From contig JAKSCF010000269.1 of the NCBI GenBank assembly GCA_022360735.1, forward strand, positions 1-5,362: DNA of 5,362 nucleotides. Reading direction: 5' to 3'. Below the pieces are notes generated by a model, which made no database searches, was not told the DNA's origin, and saw only the letters and a list, made by a program, of their open reading frames with translations. Every line of letters starts with the position of its first letter. Position 1 is the stretch's first letter. The position numbers and the translations under genes are program-made. This DNA comes from Clostridia bacterium (lineage in GTDB: Bacteria; Bacillota_A; Clostridia; Peptostreptococcales; JAAYPU01). Below are positions 1 to 5,362 of this stretch, piece by piece.

Positions 1-1242
1 AAATCCCACACCATACATTTCGGCACAATAGAAGATAATGAAGATGTGATTGATGAAGTACTAATAAGCATTTTTAAATCTCCAAACTCTTATACAGGAG
101 AAGATGCAATGGAAATCAGTTGCCATGCATCCGATTATATTCAGCAACGAATACTGGAAACCTTAATAAAAAATGGTGCCAGTCCTGCAACTGCAGGTGA
201 ATTTACTTTCCGGGCATTTATGAATGGGAAATTTGATCTTTCACAGGCAGAAGCTGTAGCAGATCTAATAGCGTCCAATTCCAAAGCATCTCACAAACTA
301 GCATTGGATCAGATGCGTGGCGGTTATTCCGGCATTATCAAAGAGCTTCGCCGGCAGTTGGTGGACTTTGCTTCTCTGATTGAATTAGAATTAGATTTTA
401 GTGAAGAAGATGTTGAATTTGCAGATCGAAGTAAATTACTTAATTTATTAGATAAAATAGATACCGAAGTTAAAAAGCTGATAGAATCATTTAAGCTGGG
501 GAATGTAATGAAGCATGGTATTCCTGTAGCTATTATAGGAAAGCCTAATGTTGGAAAATCTACACTGCTCAATGCTATTCTTAATGAGGAAAAAGCGATT
601 GTTTCGGATATTCCGGGAACCACCCGTGATGTCATTGAGGACACCATAGCCATAGATGGTTTAACATTCAGATTTATTGACACTGCCGGACTGAGAGATG
701 CTGCAGATAAAATCGAAAGCATTGGTATCGAACGTACCAAAGAAAAAATCAAGCAGGCAGCAATTGTGCTGTACGTTTTTGATATAAGTACAACTACAAT
801 TAAAGAACTCGAACAAGTAATTTCAGAATATAAAGAACTCATTGAGGATGAAAATAAGAAAATGATCCTCATTGCAAATAAAATAGATCAATTGGTTGAA
901 ATACCTCATGGTTTTACTGAATTTGTTGAACTCGATACTTTGTTTATTTCTGCTAAACGAAAAGAAAACATCCATGAGATTGCTGAATACTTAAACAAAT
1001 CAGTCAATCAAAATAATGTACAGGACCAAACCATTGTATCTAATATCCGGCATTATGAATCTTTATCTAAAGTAACAGAAGACATTGAAAAGATTAAAAA
1101 TGGGTTTGAGCAGGGACTTCCTTCTGATCTATTGACGATTGATATCAGAGATGCTTTGTATTATCTGGGAGAAATCACCGGAGAGGTAACAACAGATGAG
1201 ATTTTAGGGAATATTTTTGGGAAGTTTTGTATCGGGAAATAA
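1..1242 (+). CDS. mnmE: MnmE (TrmE/ThdF) tRNA-modification GTPase, 5'-truncated by the window
   Basis: MnmE partners MnmG in the cytoplasm to add the (carboxymethyl)aminomethyl group to C5 of wobble U34 in several tRNAs, using methylene-tetrahydrofolate and GTP hydrolysis. The reading frame is open from base 1 and begins KSHTIHFG, so the GTG at 46 is an internal valine and roughly 40-50 N-terminal residues lie upstream. PNSYTGED (82-105) belongs to the N-terminal folate-binding domain. The inserted Ras-like G domain is complete: P-loop GKPNVGKST (538-564), GTTRD switch I (616-630), DTAG (679-690), NKID (877-888) and SAK (949-957). The C-terminal helical domain ends in FCIGK (1225-1239), whose cysteine is the family's conserved C-terminal cysteine. 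The 413 visible residues fit a normal full length of about 450-465. There is no frameshift. I see no clear terminator hairpin after the stop. The assignment is essentially certain. Confidence 0.98.
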   Translation, partial: KSHTIHFGTIEDNEDVIDEVLISIFKSPNSYTGEDAMEISCHASDYIQQRILETLIKNGASPATAGEFTFRAFMNGKFDLSQAEAVADLIASNSKASHKLALDQMRGGYSGIIKELRRQLVDFASLIELELDFSEEDVEFADRSKLLNLLDKIDTEVKKLIESFKLGNVMKHGIPVAIIGKPNVGKSTLLNAILNEEKAIVSDIPGTTRDVIEDTIAIDGLTFRFIDTAGLRDAADKIESIGIERTKEKIKQAAIVLYVFDISTTTIKELEQVISEYKELIEDENKKMILIANKIDQLVEIPHGFTEFVELDTLFISAKRKENIHEIAEYLNKSVNQNNVQDQTIVSNIRHYESLSKVTEDIEKIKNGFEQGLPSDLLTIDIRDALYYLGEITGEVTTDEILGNIFGKFCIGK

Positions 1243-1273
1243 ATGATAACAATACAATTAACATGAGGCGCAA

Positions 1274-1444
1274 CTAAACCAATCTCTCCTCCAAACTACC
1301 TTTCCAATTTATAAATCCTTTCTTTTCGTCAGAATAATTGTGCAAAATACGACCAAAATTCTCTGGGGGATTTTCAAGGAAATATTGTCTGTCTTTGAAG
1401 ATGGATTTTACGATATGAATTTGATTTAACTTAGTATTCCTCAT
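1274..1444 (-). CDS. Possible small ORF of unknown function (56 residues)
   Basis: Read on the minus strand, an ATG at 1444-1442 opens 56 codons ending in TAG at 1276-1274. The predicted peptide starts MRNTKLNQIH, contains NPPENFGRI in the middle and ends SLEERLV. It is mixed and charged, with no membrane segment, signal peptide, cysteine pair or motif I recognise. The frame stays open upstream of the ATG to a stop at 1499-1501. A TAACTTTG on the minus strand (1512-1505) matches the Bacteroidota -7 consensus TAnnTTTG about 60 bases before the ATG, but I see no matching -33 TTG. There is no ribosome-binding motif. The amino-acid composition is protein-like rather than random, so it could be a small gene or a fragment of a larger lost one; chance is also possible. 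It runs convergent to mnmE. Confidence 0.25.
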   Translation of the reverse strand: MRNTKLNQIHIVKSIFKDRQYFLENPPENFGRILHNYSDEKKGFINWKGSLEERLV

Positions 1445-1564
1445 GGAATGCAGATAATAATTATTTCGGGTATAAATATAATTATTAAAAAAATGTAGTT
1501 ATTTCAAAGTTAAAAAAATCGTATATATAGGTAAGTCTTAATCCTATTATATAATTTATGAAAT

Positions 1565-1600
1565 AATAGATTATACTGTGAGCTACGTGTATTATCTATG
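1565..1600. repeat. Imperfect inverted repeat in intergenic DNA
   Basis: AATAGATTATAC (1565-1576) and GTATTATCTATG (1589-1600) pair at 10 of 12 positions around a 12-base loop. There is no T tract on either side, so it is not a standard terminator. It lies about 30 bases upstream of the AbiE-like operator. It might be a protein-binding site or a chance pairing in AT-rich sequence. Confidence 0.25.
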
Positions 1601-1629
1601 CTTACAATAGAAATAATAAAATTAATTTA

Positions 1630-1682
1630 TTGTCGCATTTCGTCATAAATATTTACTAAATTTATGACAAGAACAATGACAA
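1630..1682 (+). promoter_or_regulatory. Putative autoregulatory operator/promoter of the AbiE-like locus
   Basis: A perfect 9-bp inverted repeat, GTCATAAAT (1642-1650) and ATTTATGAC (1660-1668), is separated by 9 bases. Related half-sites flank it: TTGTCG at 1630-1635 and ATGACAA at 1676-1682. TAAATTTA (1657-1664) matches the Bacteroidota -7 element TAnnTTTG at all but the last base and sits inside the palindrome. TTG at 1630-1632 could serve as a -33 element, although the spacing of 24 is long. AbiEi-type antitoxins are known to bind inverted repeats at their own promoters through an N-terminal winged helix. A repressor bound here would cover the promoter, which agrees with negative autoregulation. 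The palindrome is directly visible; its function is inferred. Confidence 0.55.
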
Positions 1683-1687
1683 AACTA

Positions 1688-2264
1688 ATGCAAAAAAACA
1701 GAAGAAGTCATAGAAAATTTAATTAAAAGCAAGCCTAAAGGAGTATTACTTTTCCCACAAGATTTTGCTAAATATGGCAATTCTGCTGCTGTCCGAAAAG
1801 CCTTACAAAGGCTTAGAGAGAAAGGAATAATAAGACAGGTAGCTCATGGCATTTATGTTCGTCCTAAAACAAATGAATTTGTTGAAGAAGTAATGCCAAC
1901 AGCCGAAGAGATAGCTAAAGGAATTGCCAAAAGAGATAAAATAAAAATGATTCCAACAGGCACATATGCACTAAATGCCTTAGGTTTAAGTACTCAAGTT
2001 CCTTTGAACCTTGTATTCTTAACGGATGGTGCTGCTCGAATAATAAAAATAGGAAATCGAACCATAAAACTAAAAAAGACCACTCCAAAAAATTTATTAG
2101 CAAAAGGAAAAATTAGTGTTTTAGTAATTCAGGCATTAAGAAAAATTGGGAAGAATAATGTGACCGAAGATGAATTAAAAATGATAATAGAACTATTAAA
2201 ACAAGAAGATAATAAAAACATAATCCATGATATTACTTTGGTACCGGAATGGATAAAAATATAA
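1688..2264 (+). pseudogene. AbiEi/DUF6088-like type IV antitoxin, frameshifted at an A7 tract near the start
   Basis: Intact relatives are transcriptional autorepressors and antitoxins of AbiE-type type IV systems, which counteract a nucleotidyltransferase toxin without binding it. The frame ending at the TAA at 2262-2264 is open back to 1689 and encodes a typical N-terminal winged helix (GVLLFPQDFAKYGNS, then VRKALQRLREKGIIR and HGIYVRPK), followed by the conserved second domain (MIPTGTYALNALGLS, VFLTDGAAR, TPKNL). No ATG, GTG or TTG exists in this frame before 1893, and starting there would lose the whole winged helix. The natural starts (ATG at 1664, 1676 or 1688) are all in another frame, which stops at 1724-1726. 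Removing one A from the A7 run at 1692-1698 joins them as MQKTEEVIENL, giving about 195 residues, the usual family length. It therefore carries a one-base insertion. It may be a dead gene, a phase-variable or slippage-rescued gene, or a sequencing error. The nearly absent toxin downstream favours decay. The family call is confident; inactivity is less so. Confidence 0.8.
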
Positions 2265-2279
2265 TGAAATTAGCACTCA

Positions 2280-2399
2280 GTGAATAGATTTTACAGCATA
2301 CCAGAGAAAACAAAACTTGAGATTTTTGAAGAAGTTAGCCATCAAATAGCAAATACGTTTCAAAATATTGTTGCTAATTCGTTACTTAAAACGCATTAA
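2280..2399 (+). pseudogene. Remnant of an AbiEii-like nucleotidyltransferase toxin gene (39-codon stub)
   Basis: Directly after the antitoxin frame, where the AbiEii/AbiGii toxin gene normally lies, one frame encodes NRFYSIPEKTKLEIFEEVSHQ and then IANTFQNIVANSLLKTH before TAA. The first part resembles the N-terminal helix of Bacteroidota AbiEii toxins, which usually continues into an EKDWWV segment and a GG-S nucleotidyltransferase motif. Neither is present. The only in-frame start is the GTG at 2280. An ATG at 2264 overlaps the antitoxin stop but is in another frame and ends after MKLALSE. The stub is best read as a toxin gene that lost its catalytic body by deletion, with foreign or rearranged sequence after HQ. 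The match is from memory of the family and covers only about 20 residues, so confidence is moderate. It cannot encode an active toxin. Confidence 0.5.
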
Positions 2400-2410
2400 A
2401 CAAGTAAAAT

Positions 2411-3838
2411 ATGACCAAAGAAGAACTTATACAAAAACTAACCTCTCTTGAATGGGAAGATTTTGAGGTTAAAACTGCTAAAAGTGAATTGCCTAAATCA
2501 ATTTGGGAAACTGTTTCGGCTTTTTCTAATACCAACGGTGGTTGGATTGTTCTCGGAGTTAGGGAACATGGCAATAAATACGAAATGACAGGTATTAGTA
2601 ATATTGAAAAGTTTGAACAAGATTTTTTAAACACATTACGTGGTACTAAGTTCAATGTTTTTGTAAGCACCAAGCAAGAGGTCTATAAGTTTGATGATAA
2701 AACTGTACTTGCTTTTTATGTTCCGGTACATAAGAACAAACCAGTGTATTATAATAATCAGGGTAATACTTTTATTCGTCGTGGCAGTTCTGACCAAAGA
2801 GCGACACAGGAAGAAATTGACAGTATGCTCCGTGACAGGGCTTTTGGTACTAAAACCACGGAATTGGCACCAGAGACCGGCCGGGATAGTTTACATAACA
2901 CTTCACTGAACCGCTACCGCAATTATATGACCCGTTTTAATCCTAATGCAAGCTATAATCGTTTTGACGAAGCCGAATTTTTAGAAAAGCTTCGTATTAT
3001 GGAAGATGGTAAGTGTACTTATGCAGGCTTACTCATGTTTGGGAAAAGAGATATAATAGAAAAACATTTTTCCGACTTTCGCATTGATTTATTAGAAGTG
3101 CCCGGCACATCATACTCCGATGCAAAACAACGCTATACCTTTCGTATTGAAGAACAGGAAAACTTGTGGGAATACTATTTTGAGTGCTTTACACGGATAA
3201 AGCAAAAAGTTGATGTGCAGTTTACACTTACGGCAGAAGGGTTTGGGCAGGAACTTTCTCCGGGATTGGTAAGTATTCGTGAAGCATTGGTAAATATGCT
3301 AATGCATACCGATTATTTTTCACCAGCCTGTTCTCGCATACGAATATTTACCAATCGCATTGAGTTTTATAATCCAGGAGGTTTACCAAAACCATTTGAA
3401 GAATTAAGAAGTAAGGATATTTCATTACCTCGAAATCCGGTTCTGGCAAAACTTTTCCGGATGGTTAAGCTTGCTGAGAATGCAGGATTCGGTTTCGACA
3501 AAATGAATGAGAACTGGATGACCTATAACTCCACATTACCGGAATATCAGATTGAATTCGATTCTGTGATACTTAATTTCTATTTAGAAGCAGAAACTAA
3601 GTTGGGTGATAAGTTGGGTGATAAGTTGGGTGATAAGTTGGGTGATAAGTTGGGTGATAACCAATTAAAAATTTTATCAGAAATAGAGAAAGACAATACG
3701 GTAAGTATAACTACTCTTTCAATAATTATTGGTATTAGCACAACTGCAATAGAAAACAATATTTCCAAGCTAAAAACTTTGGGCTATTTAAAAAGAGTTG
3801 GTTCAGCCAAAAGTGGTCATTGGGAGATACTTGAATAA
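2411..3838 (+). CDS. AlbA_2 (Schlafen-like) / GHKL ATP-binding / winged-helix protein
   Basis: This complete 475-residue protein has the COG2865 architecture, often annotated as 'ATP-binding protein' or 'putative transcriptional regulator'. Residues about 10-140 form an AlbA_2 (Schlafen AlbA) domain: DFEVKTA near 17-23, AFSNTNGGWIVLGV at 37-50 and NTFIRRGSSDQRAT at 119-132. Residues about 285-365 hold a GHKL-type ATP-binding signature: N-box REALVNMLMHTDY (290-302, with E291 and N295), NPGGLP (321-326), RNPVLAKLF (341-349) and ENAGFGFDKM (356-365). A (KLGD)5 linker at 397-416 leads into a C-terminal winged helix (about 418-475; TTLSIIIGIS, LKTLGYLKRVG). No signal peptide or membrane segment is visible, so it is probably cytoplasmic. 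The substrate is unknown; the family is linked to nucleic-acid binding and regulation, and such genes often occur in accessory or defence regions. The ATG at 2411 gives the full AlbA_2 domain and has no Shine-Dalgarno motif. A weak -7-like TACGTTTC lies at 2354-2361. The SWIM gene follows after 83 bases. Confidence 0.9.
   Translation: MTKEELIQKLTSLEWEDFEVKTAKSELPKSIWETVSAFSNTNGGWIVLGVREHGNKYEMTGISNIEKFEQDFLNTLRGTKFNVFVSTKQEVYKFDDKTVLAFYVPVHKNKPVYYNNQGNTFIRRGSSDQRATQEEIDSMLRDRAFGTKTTELAPETGRDSLHNTSLNRYRNYMTRFNPNASYNRFDEAEFLEKLRIMEDGKCTYAGLLMFGKRDIIEKHFSDFRIDLLEVPGTSYSDAKQRYTFRIEEQENLWEYYFECFTRIKQKVDVQFTLTAEGFGQELSPGLVSIREALVNMLMHTDYFSPACSRIRIFTNRIEFYNPGGLPKPFEELRSKDISLPRNPVLAKLFRMVKLAENAGFGFDKMNENWMTYNSTLPEYQIEFDSVILNFYLEAETKLGDKLGDKLGDKLGDKLGDNQLKILSEIEKDNTVSITTLSIIIGISTTAIENNISKLKTLGYLKRVGSAKSGHWEILE
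3599..3658 (+). repeat. Perfect 12-bp tandem repeat, five copies
   Basis: Five identical copies of AAGTTGGGTGAT run without interruption from 3599 to 3658 inside the AlbA_2/ATPase gene. Each unit encodes KLGD, so gain or loss of a unit changes linker length without shifting the frame. The array sits exactly between the ATP-binding domain and the C-terminal winged helix. Identity at every base, including synonymous positions, points to recent slippage-driven expansion. Short KLGE/KLGD-type repeats at this place are familiar in this protein family. Confidence 0.97.
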
Positions 3839-3921
3839 AACTGTGGAGAAAAATATTTCTCTAATAAAAAAAATAGAATTATTGTAAAGATGTTTTCATT
3901 GGCAAGTAAATAGAATATAGA

Positions 3922-5362
3922 ATGACAATACAGGAACTAATCAGTCACATACCCTCTAAAATATTACAACGTGGGCAAAATTATTTTAACAATGGAAATA
4001 TTTTGCACCTAAATCAAGGGGAAAATGGAATCTGGTATGCCAAGGTAGAGGGTAACTATGGTAATTATGACGTTGAAATTGAAGCAGATAAAAAAGGTGA
4101 TTTAGCCGGGTATTATTGTGATTGCCCTTATGATGGTGCTTTATGTAAACATATTGCAGCGGTAGCCTTGGCTATAAATGAGAAAAACATCATTGAAATC
4201 TCATTAGATCATGAAAATCAGGAAGGGAACTGGGAACAGCTCATTCAGTATGCCAAACCAAAAGAATTAAAAAGTTTTATGCTTGATTTTGGTTTAAAAA
4301 ATCAGGATTTCAGGCATCAGGTTAAGCTGGCTTTTTCAAAACCAGCATCCGTTGGAAATGCCAATAATATACTGTATTATCAAAATCAGATTACAGGAAT
4401 TTTTGAAAATTATAATTATCATGATTTCATTGATTACCATAATAGCCATAAAGCAATGCGTGATATTGATCATTTTTTAGGTAAAGCAGATGATTACTAT
4501 AACAAAGGAAATTTAAACGAAGCCTTTTGTATTGTAGCTGCTATAGCTATGGAAGGTGTTAAAGCCATTCAATATATGGACGATTCTTCTGGTGAATGTG
4601 GTGGGGTGATATACGAATCTTTTCAGGTTATTGAAAATATTTTAAATGTTGCTAAATCAGAAGAATTGAAAAACAAAATATTTGACTGGCTTTATCAACA
4701 AGTACAAAATCCAGACTACAATGATTATGGTGTAGGAGATAGTTTAGAACCTTTATTTTTTGAAACGGCAGCATCCTTAAAACAAATGGATATAGCATAT
4801 AATTTTATTGATGCTAAAATTATTCAACTTGAAAAAGAAAATAATTGGAGCAAGAAATACCATTTACAGAGCTATTTAGGTGAAAAGATAAACCTGTTAC
4901 AGTCGGAAGGTAGAACACCTGAAGCTGATCATATAATTGACACTTATCTGCATTTTGAAAAATTCCGACAAATTAGGGTTGAACAAGCTTTGCTGGAAAA
5001 TGATCCTGAAAAAGCTGAAATATTAATACTTGAAGGTATTAATATTGCTAAACAGGAAAATGCTCCGGGCATTGTTCATAATTGGAAGGAGCAATTACTT
5101 GAATTATATAAACAGCAAAAAGAGGTATATAAATACAATAAACTGGCAAGGGAACTGTTTTTGGAAAATACTTCCGACATTAAATATTTCAGAATTTACA
5201 AGCAAACAAGCCCTGAAGACGGTTGGGTTAAACAACGAAACAAGCTAATTGCCGAATTGAAAAATAAAAAATGGGGCTACTACAGAGGAATATCCTTAGA
5301 TGATTTAGCTCAAATATATATTGAAGAACTAATGATTGATGAGCTTTTTGAAATAGTCAGTT
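3922..5362 (+). CDS. SWIM zinc-finger family protein, 3'-truncated by the window
   Basis: An open frame of 480 complete codons starts at the ATG at 3922 and runs off the window end with no stop. An in-frame TAA at 3907-3909 excludes an upstream start. The N-terminus (MTIQELISHIPSKILQRGQNYF) leads to a SWIM motif of the form CxCxnCxH: CDC at residues 66-68 and CKH at 75-77, within YYCDCPYDGALCKHIAAVAL. SWIM domains bind zinc and are associated with DNA or protein binding. The remainder is rich in charged, aromatic and leucine residues and looks like an all-helical repeat scaffold of TPR-like type (for example ADDYYNKGNLNEAFCIVAA and LLENDPEKAEILILEGI). There is no signal peptide or transmembrane segment. 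Relatives of this kind are usually longer than 500 residues, so the C-terminus is missing here. The molecular role is unknown. It lies 83 bases after the AlbA_2/ATPase gene on the same strand and may share its transcript. Confidence 0.9.
   Translation, partial: MTIQELISHIPSKILQRGQNYFNNGNILHLNQGENGIWYAKVEGNYGNYDVEIEADKKGDLAGYYCDCPYDGALCKHIAAVALAINEKNIIEISLDHENQEGNWEQLIQYAKPKELKSFMLDFGLKNQDFRHQVKLAFSKPASVGNANNILYYQNQITGIFENYNYHDFIDYHNSHKAMRDIDHFLGKADDYYNKGNLNEAFCIVAAIAMEGVKAIQYMDDSSGECGGVIYESFQVIENILNVAKSEELKNKIFDWLYQQVQNPDYNDYGVGDSLEPLFFETAASLKQMDIAYNFIDAKIIQLEKENNWSKKYHLQSYLGEKINLLQSEGRTPEADHIIDTYLHFEKFRQIRVEQALLENDPEKAEILILEGINIAKQENAPGIVHNWKEQLLELYKQQKEVYKYNKLARELFLENTSDIKYFRIYKQTSPEDGWVKQRNKLIAELKNKKWGYYRGISLDDLAQIYIEELMIDELFEIVS

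Larger units (their letters stand above)
1243..1629. other. AT-rich intergenic stretch after mnmE, no convincing gene
   Basis: This stretch of almost 390 bases separates mnmE from the AbiE-like locus. I find no tRNA, no strong terminator and no plus-strand frame longer than a few codons; the ATG directly after the mnmE stop gives only MITIQLT. Two minor items lie inside it: a 56-codon minus-strand ORF (1274-1444) and an imperfect inverted repeat (1565-1600), each listed separately. The part from about 1450 to 1629 is very AT-rich and stop-dense in all the frames I read. It may be a junction between the housekeeping gene and the accessory block downstream. Confidence 0.6.

Noticed and set aside
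324..872. 182-codon minus-strand ORF within mnmE
   Set aside because: It is antisense to the conserved MnmE G domain, serine/isoleucine-rich from reverse-reading, and shows no independent motif.
1915..2103. 62-codon minus-strand ORF within the antitoxin gene
   Set aside because: It is a low-complexity Leu/Phe-rich shadow of an A-rich coding strand.
1893..2264. Separate 123-residue protein starting at the ATG at 1893
   Set aside because: The same frame continues upstream with clear winged-helix family sequence, so this ATG is internal to the frameshifted antitoxin gene.
2386..2673. 95-codon minus-strand ORF over the start of the AlbA_2 gene
   Set aside because: It lies antisense to the conserved AlbA_2 domain and has no recognisable content.
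2691..2909. 72-codon plus-strand ORF in another frame inside the AlbA_2 gene
   Set aside because: It overlaps fully conserved AlbA_2 coding sequence and shows no motif.
3599..3658. CRISPR array or iteron origin
   Set aside because: The 12-bp units are directly adjacent without spacers and keep the reading frame of the gene, so they are a coding tandem repeat.
3580..3768. 62-codon minus-strand ORF with SPNL repeats
   Set aside because: The repeats are just the reverse reading of the 12-bp array coding for KLGD.
3846..3861. GAGAAA-AATA-TTTCTC hairpin between the AlbA_2 and SWIM genes as a terminator
   Set aside because: The stem is six mostly A-T pairs and is followed by an A-rich, not T-rich, tract, so it is not a credible intrinsic terminator.
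5030..5248. 72-codon plus-strand ORF near the window end
   Set aside because: It lies out of frame inside the SWIM protein gene, whose frame stays open throughout.

Overview
This AT-rich window looks like a chromosomal segment from a Bacteroidota bacterium. The evidence is low GC, starts without Shine-Dalgarno motifs, possible TAnnTTTG-type promoter elements, and protein families typical of that phylum. This placement is an inference; no rRNA or other phylogenetic marker apart from mnmE is present. All genes recognised with confidence lie on the plus strand.

Layout: (1) 1-1242 is the 3' part of mnmE, the tRNA-modification GTPase, cut by the window start but with an intact G domain and its FCIGK C-terminus. 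(2) 1243-1629 is AT-rich and has no convincing gene; it holds only a 56-codon minus-strand ORF of unknown nature and an imperfect inverted repeat. (3) 1630-2399 is a decayed type IV (AbiE-like) toxin-antitoxin locus. It has a palindromic operator/promoter, an AbiEi/DUF6088-like winged-helix antitoxin gene knocked out of frame by one base at an A7 tract, and a 39-codon stub that probably derives from the AbiEii nucleotidyltransferase toxin. (4) 2411-3838 is an intact 475-residue AlbA_2 (Schlafen-like) / GHKL-ATPase / winged-helix protein. A perfect five-fold 12-bp tandem repeat encodes its (KLGD)5 linker. (5) 3922-5362 is the 5' part of a SWIM zinc-finger protein with a long helical region, cut by the window end.

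The region after mnmE reads as accessory DNA inserted next to a housekeeping gene. The 3' end of mnmE (trmE/thdF) is a known integration site for SGI1-type islands in other bacteria, but no integrase or duplicated att site is visible here. The AlbA_2/ATPase gene and the SWIM gene are co-directional with an 83-bp gap and could be co-transcribed. A role in defence or stress is possible for this pair but is not shown by the sequence. I see no RNA gene, insertion sequence or CRISPR array.
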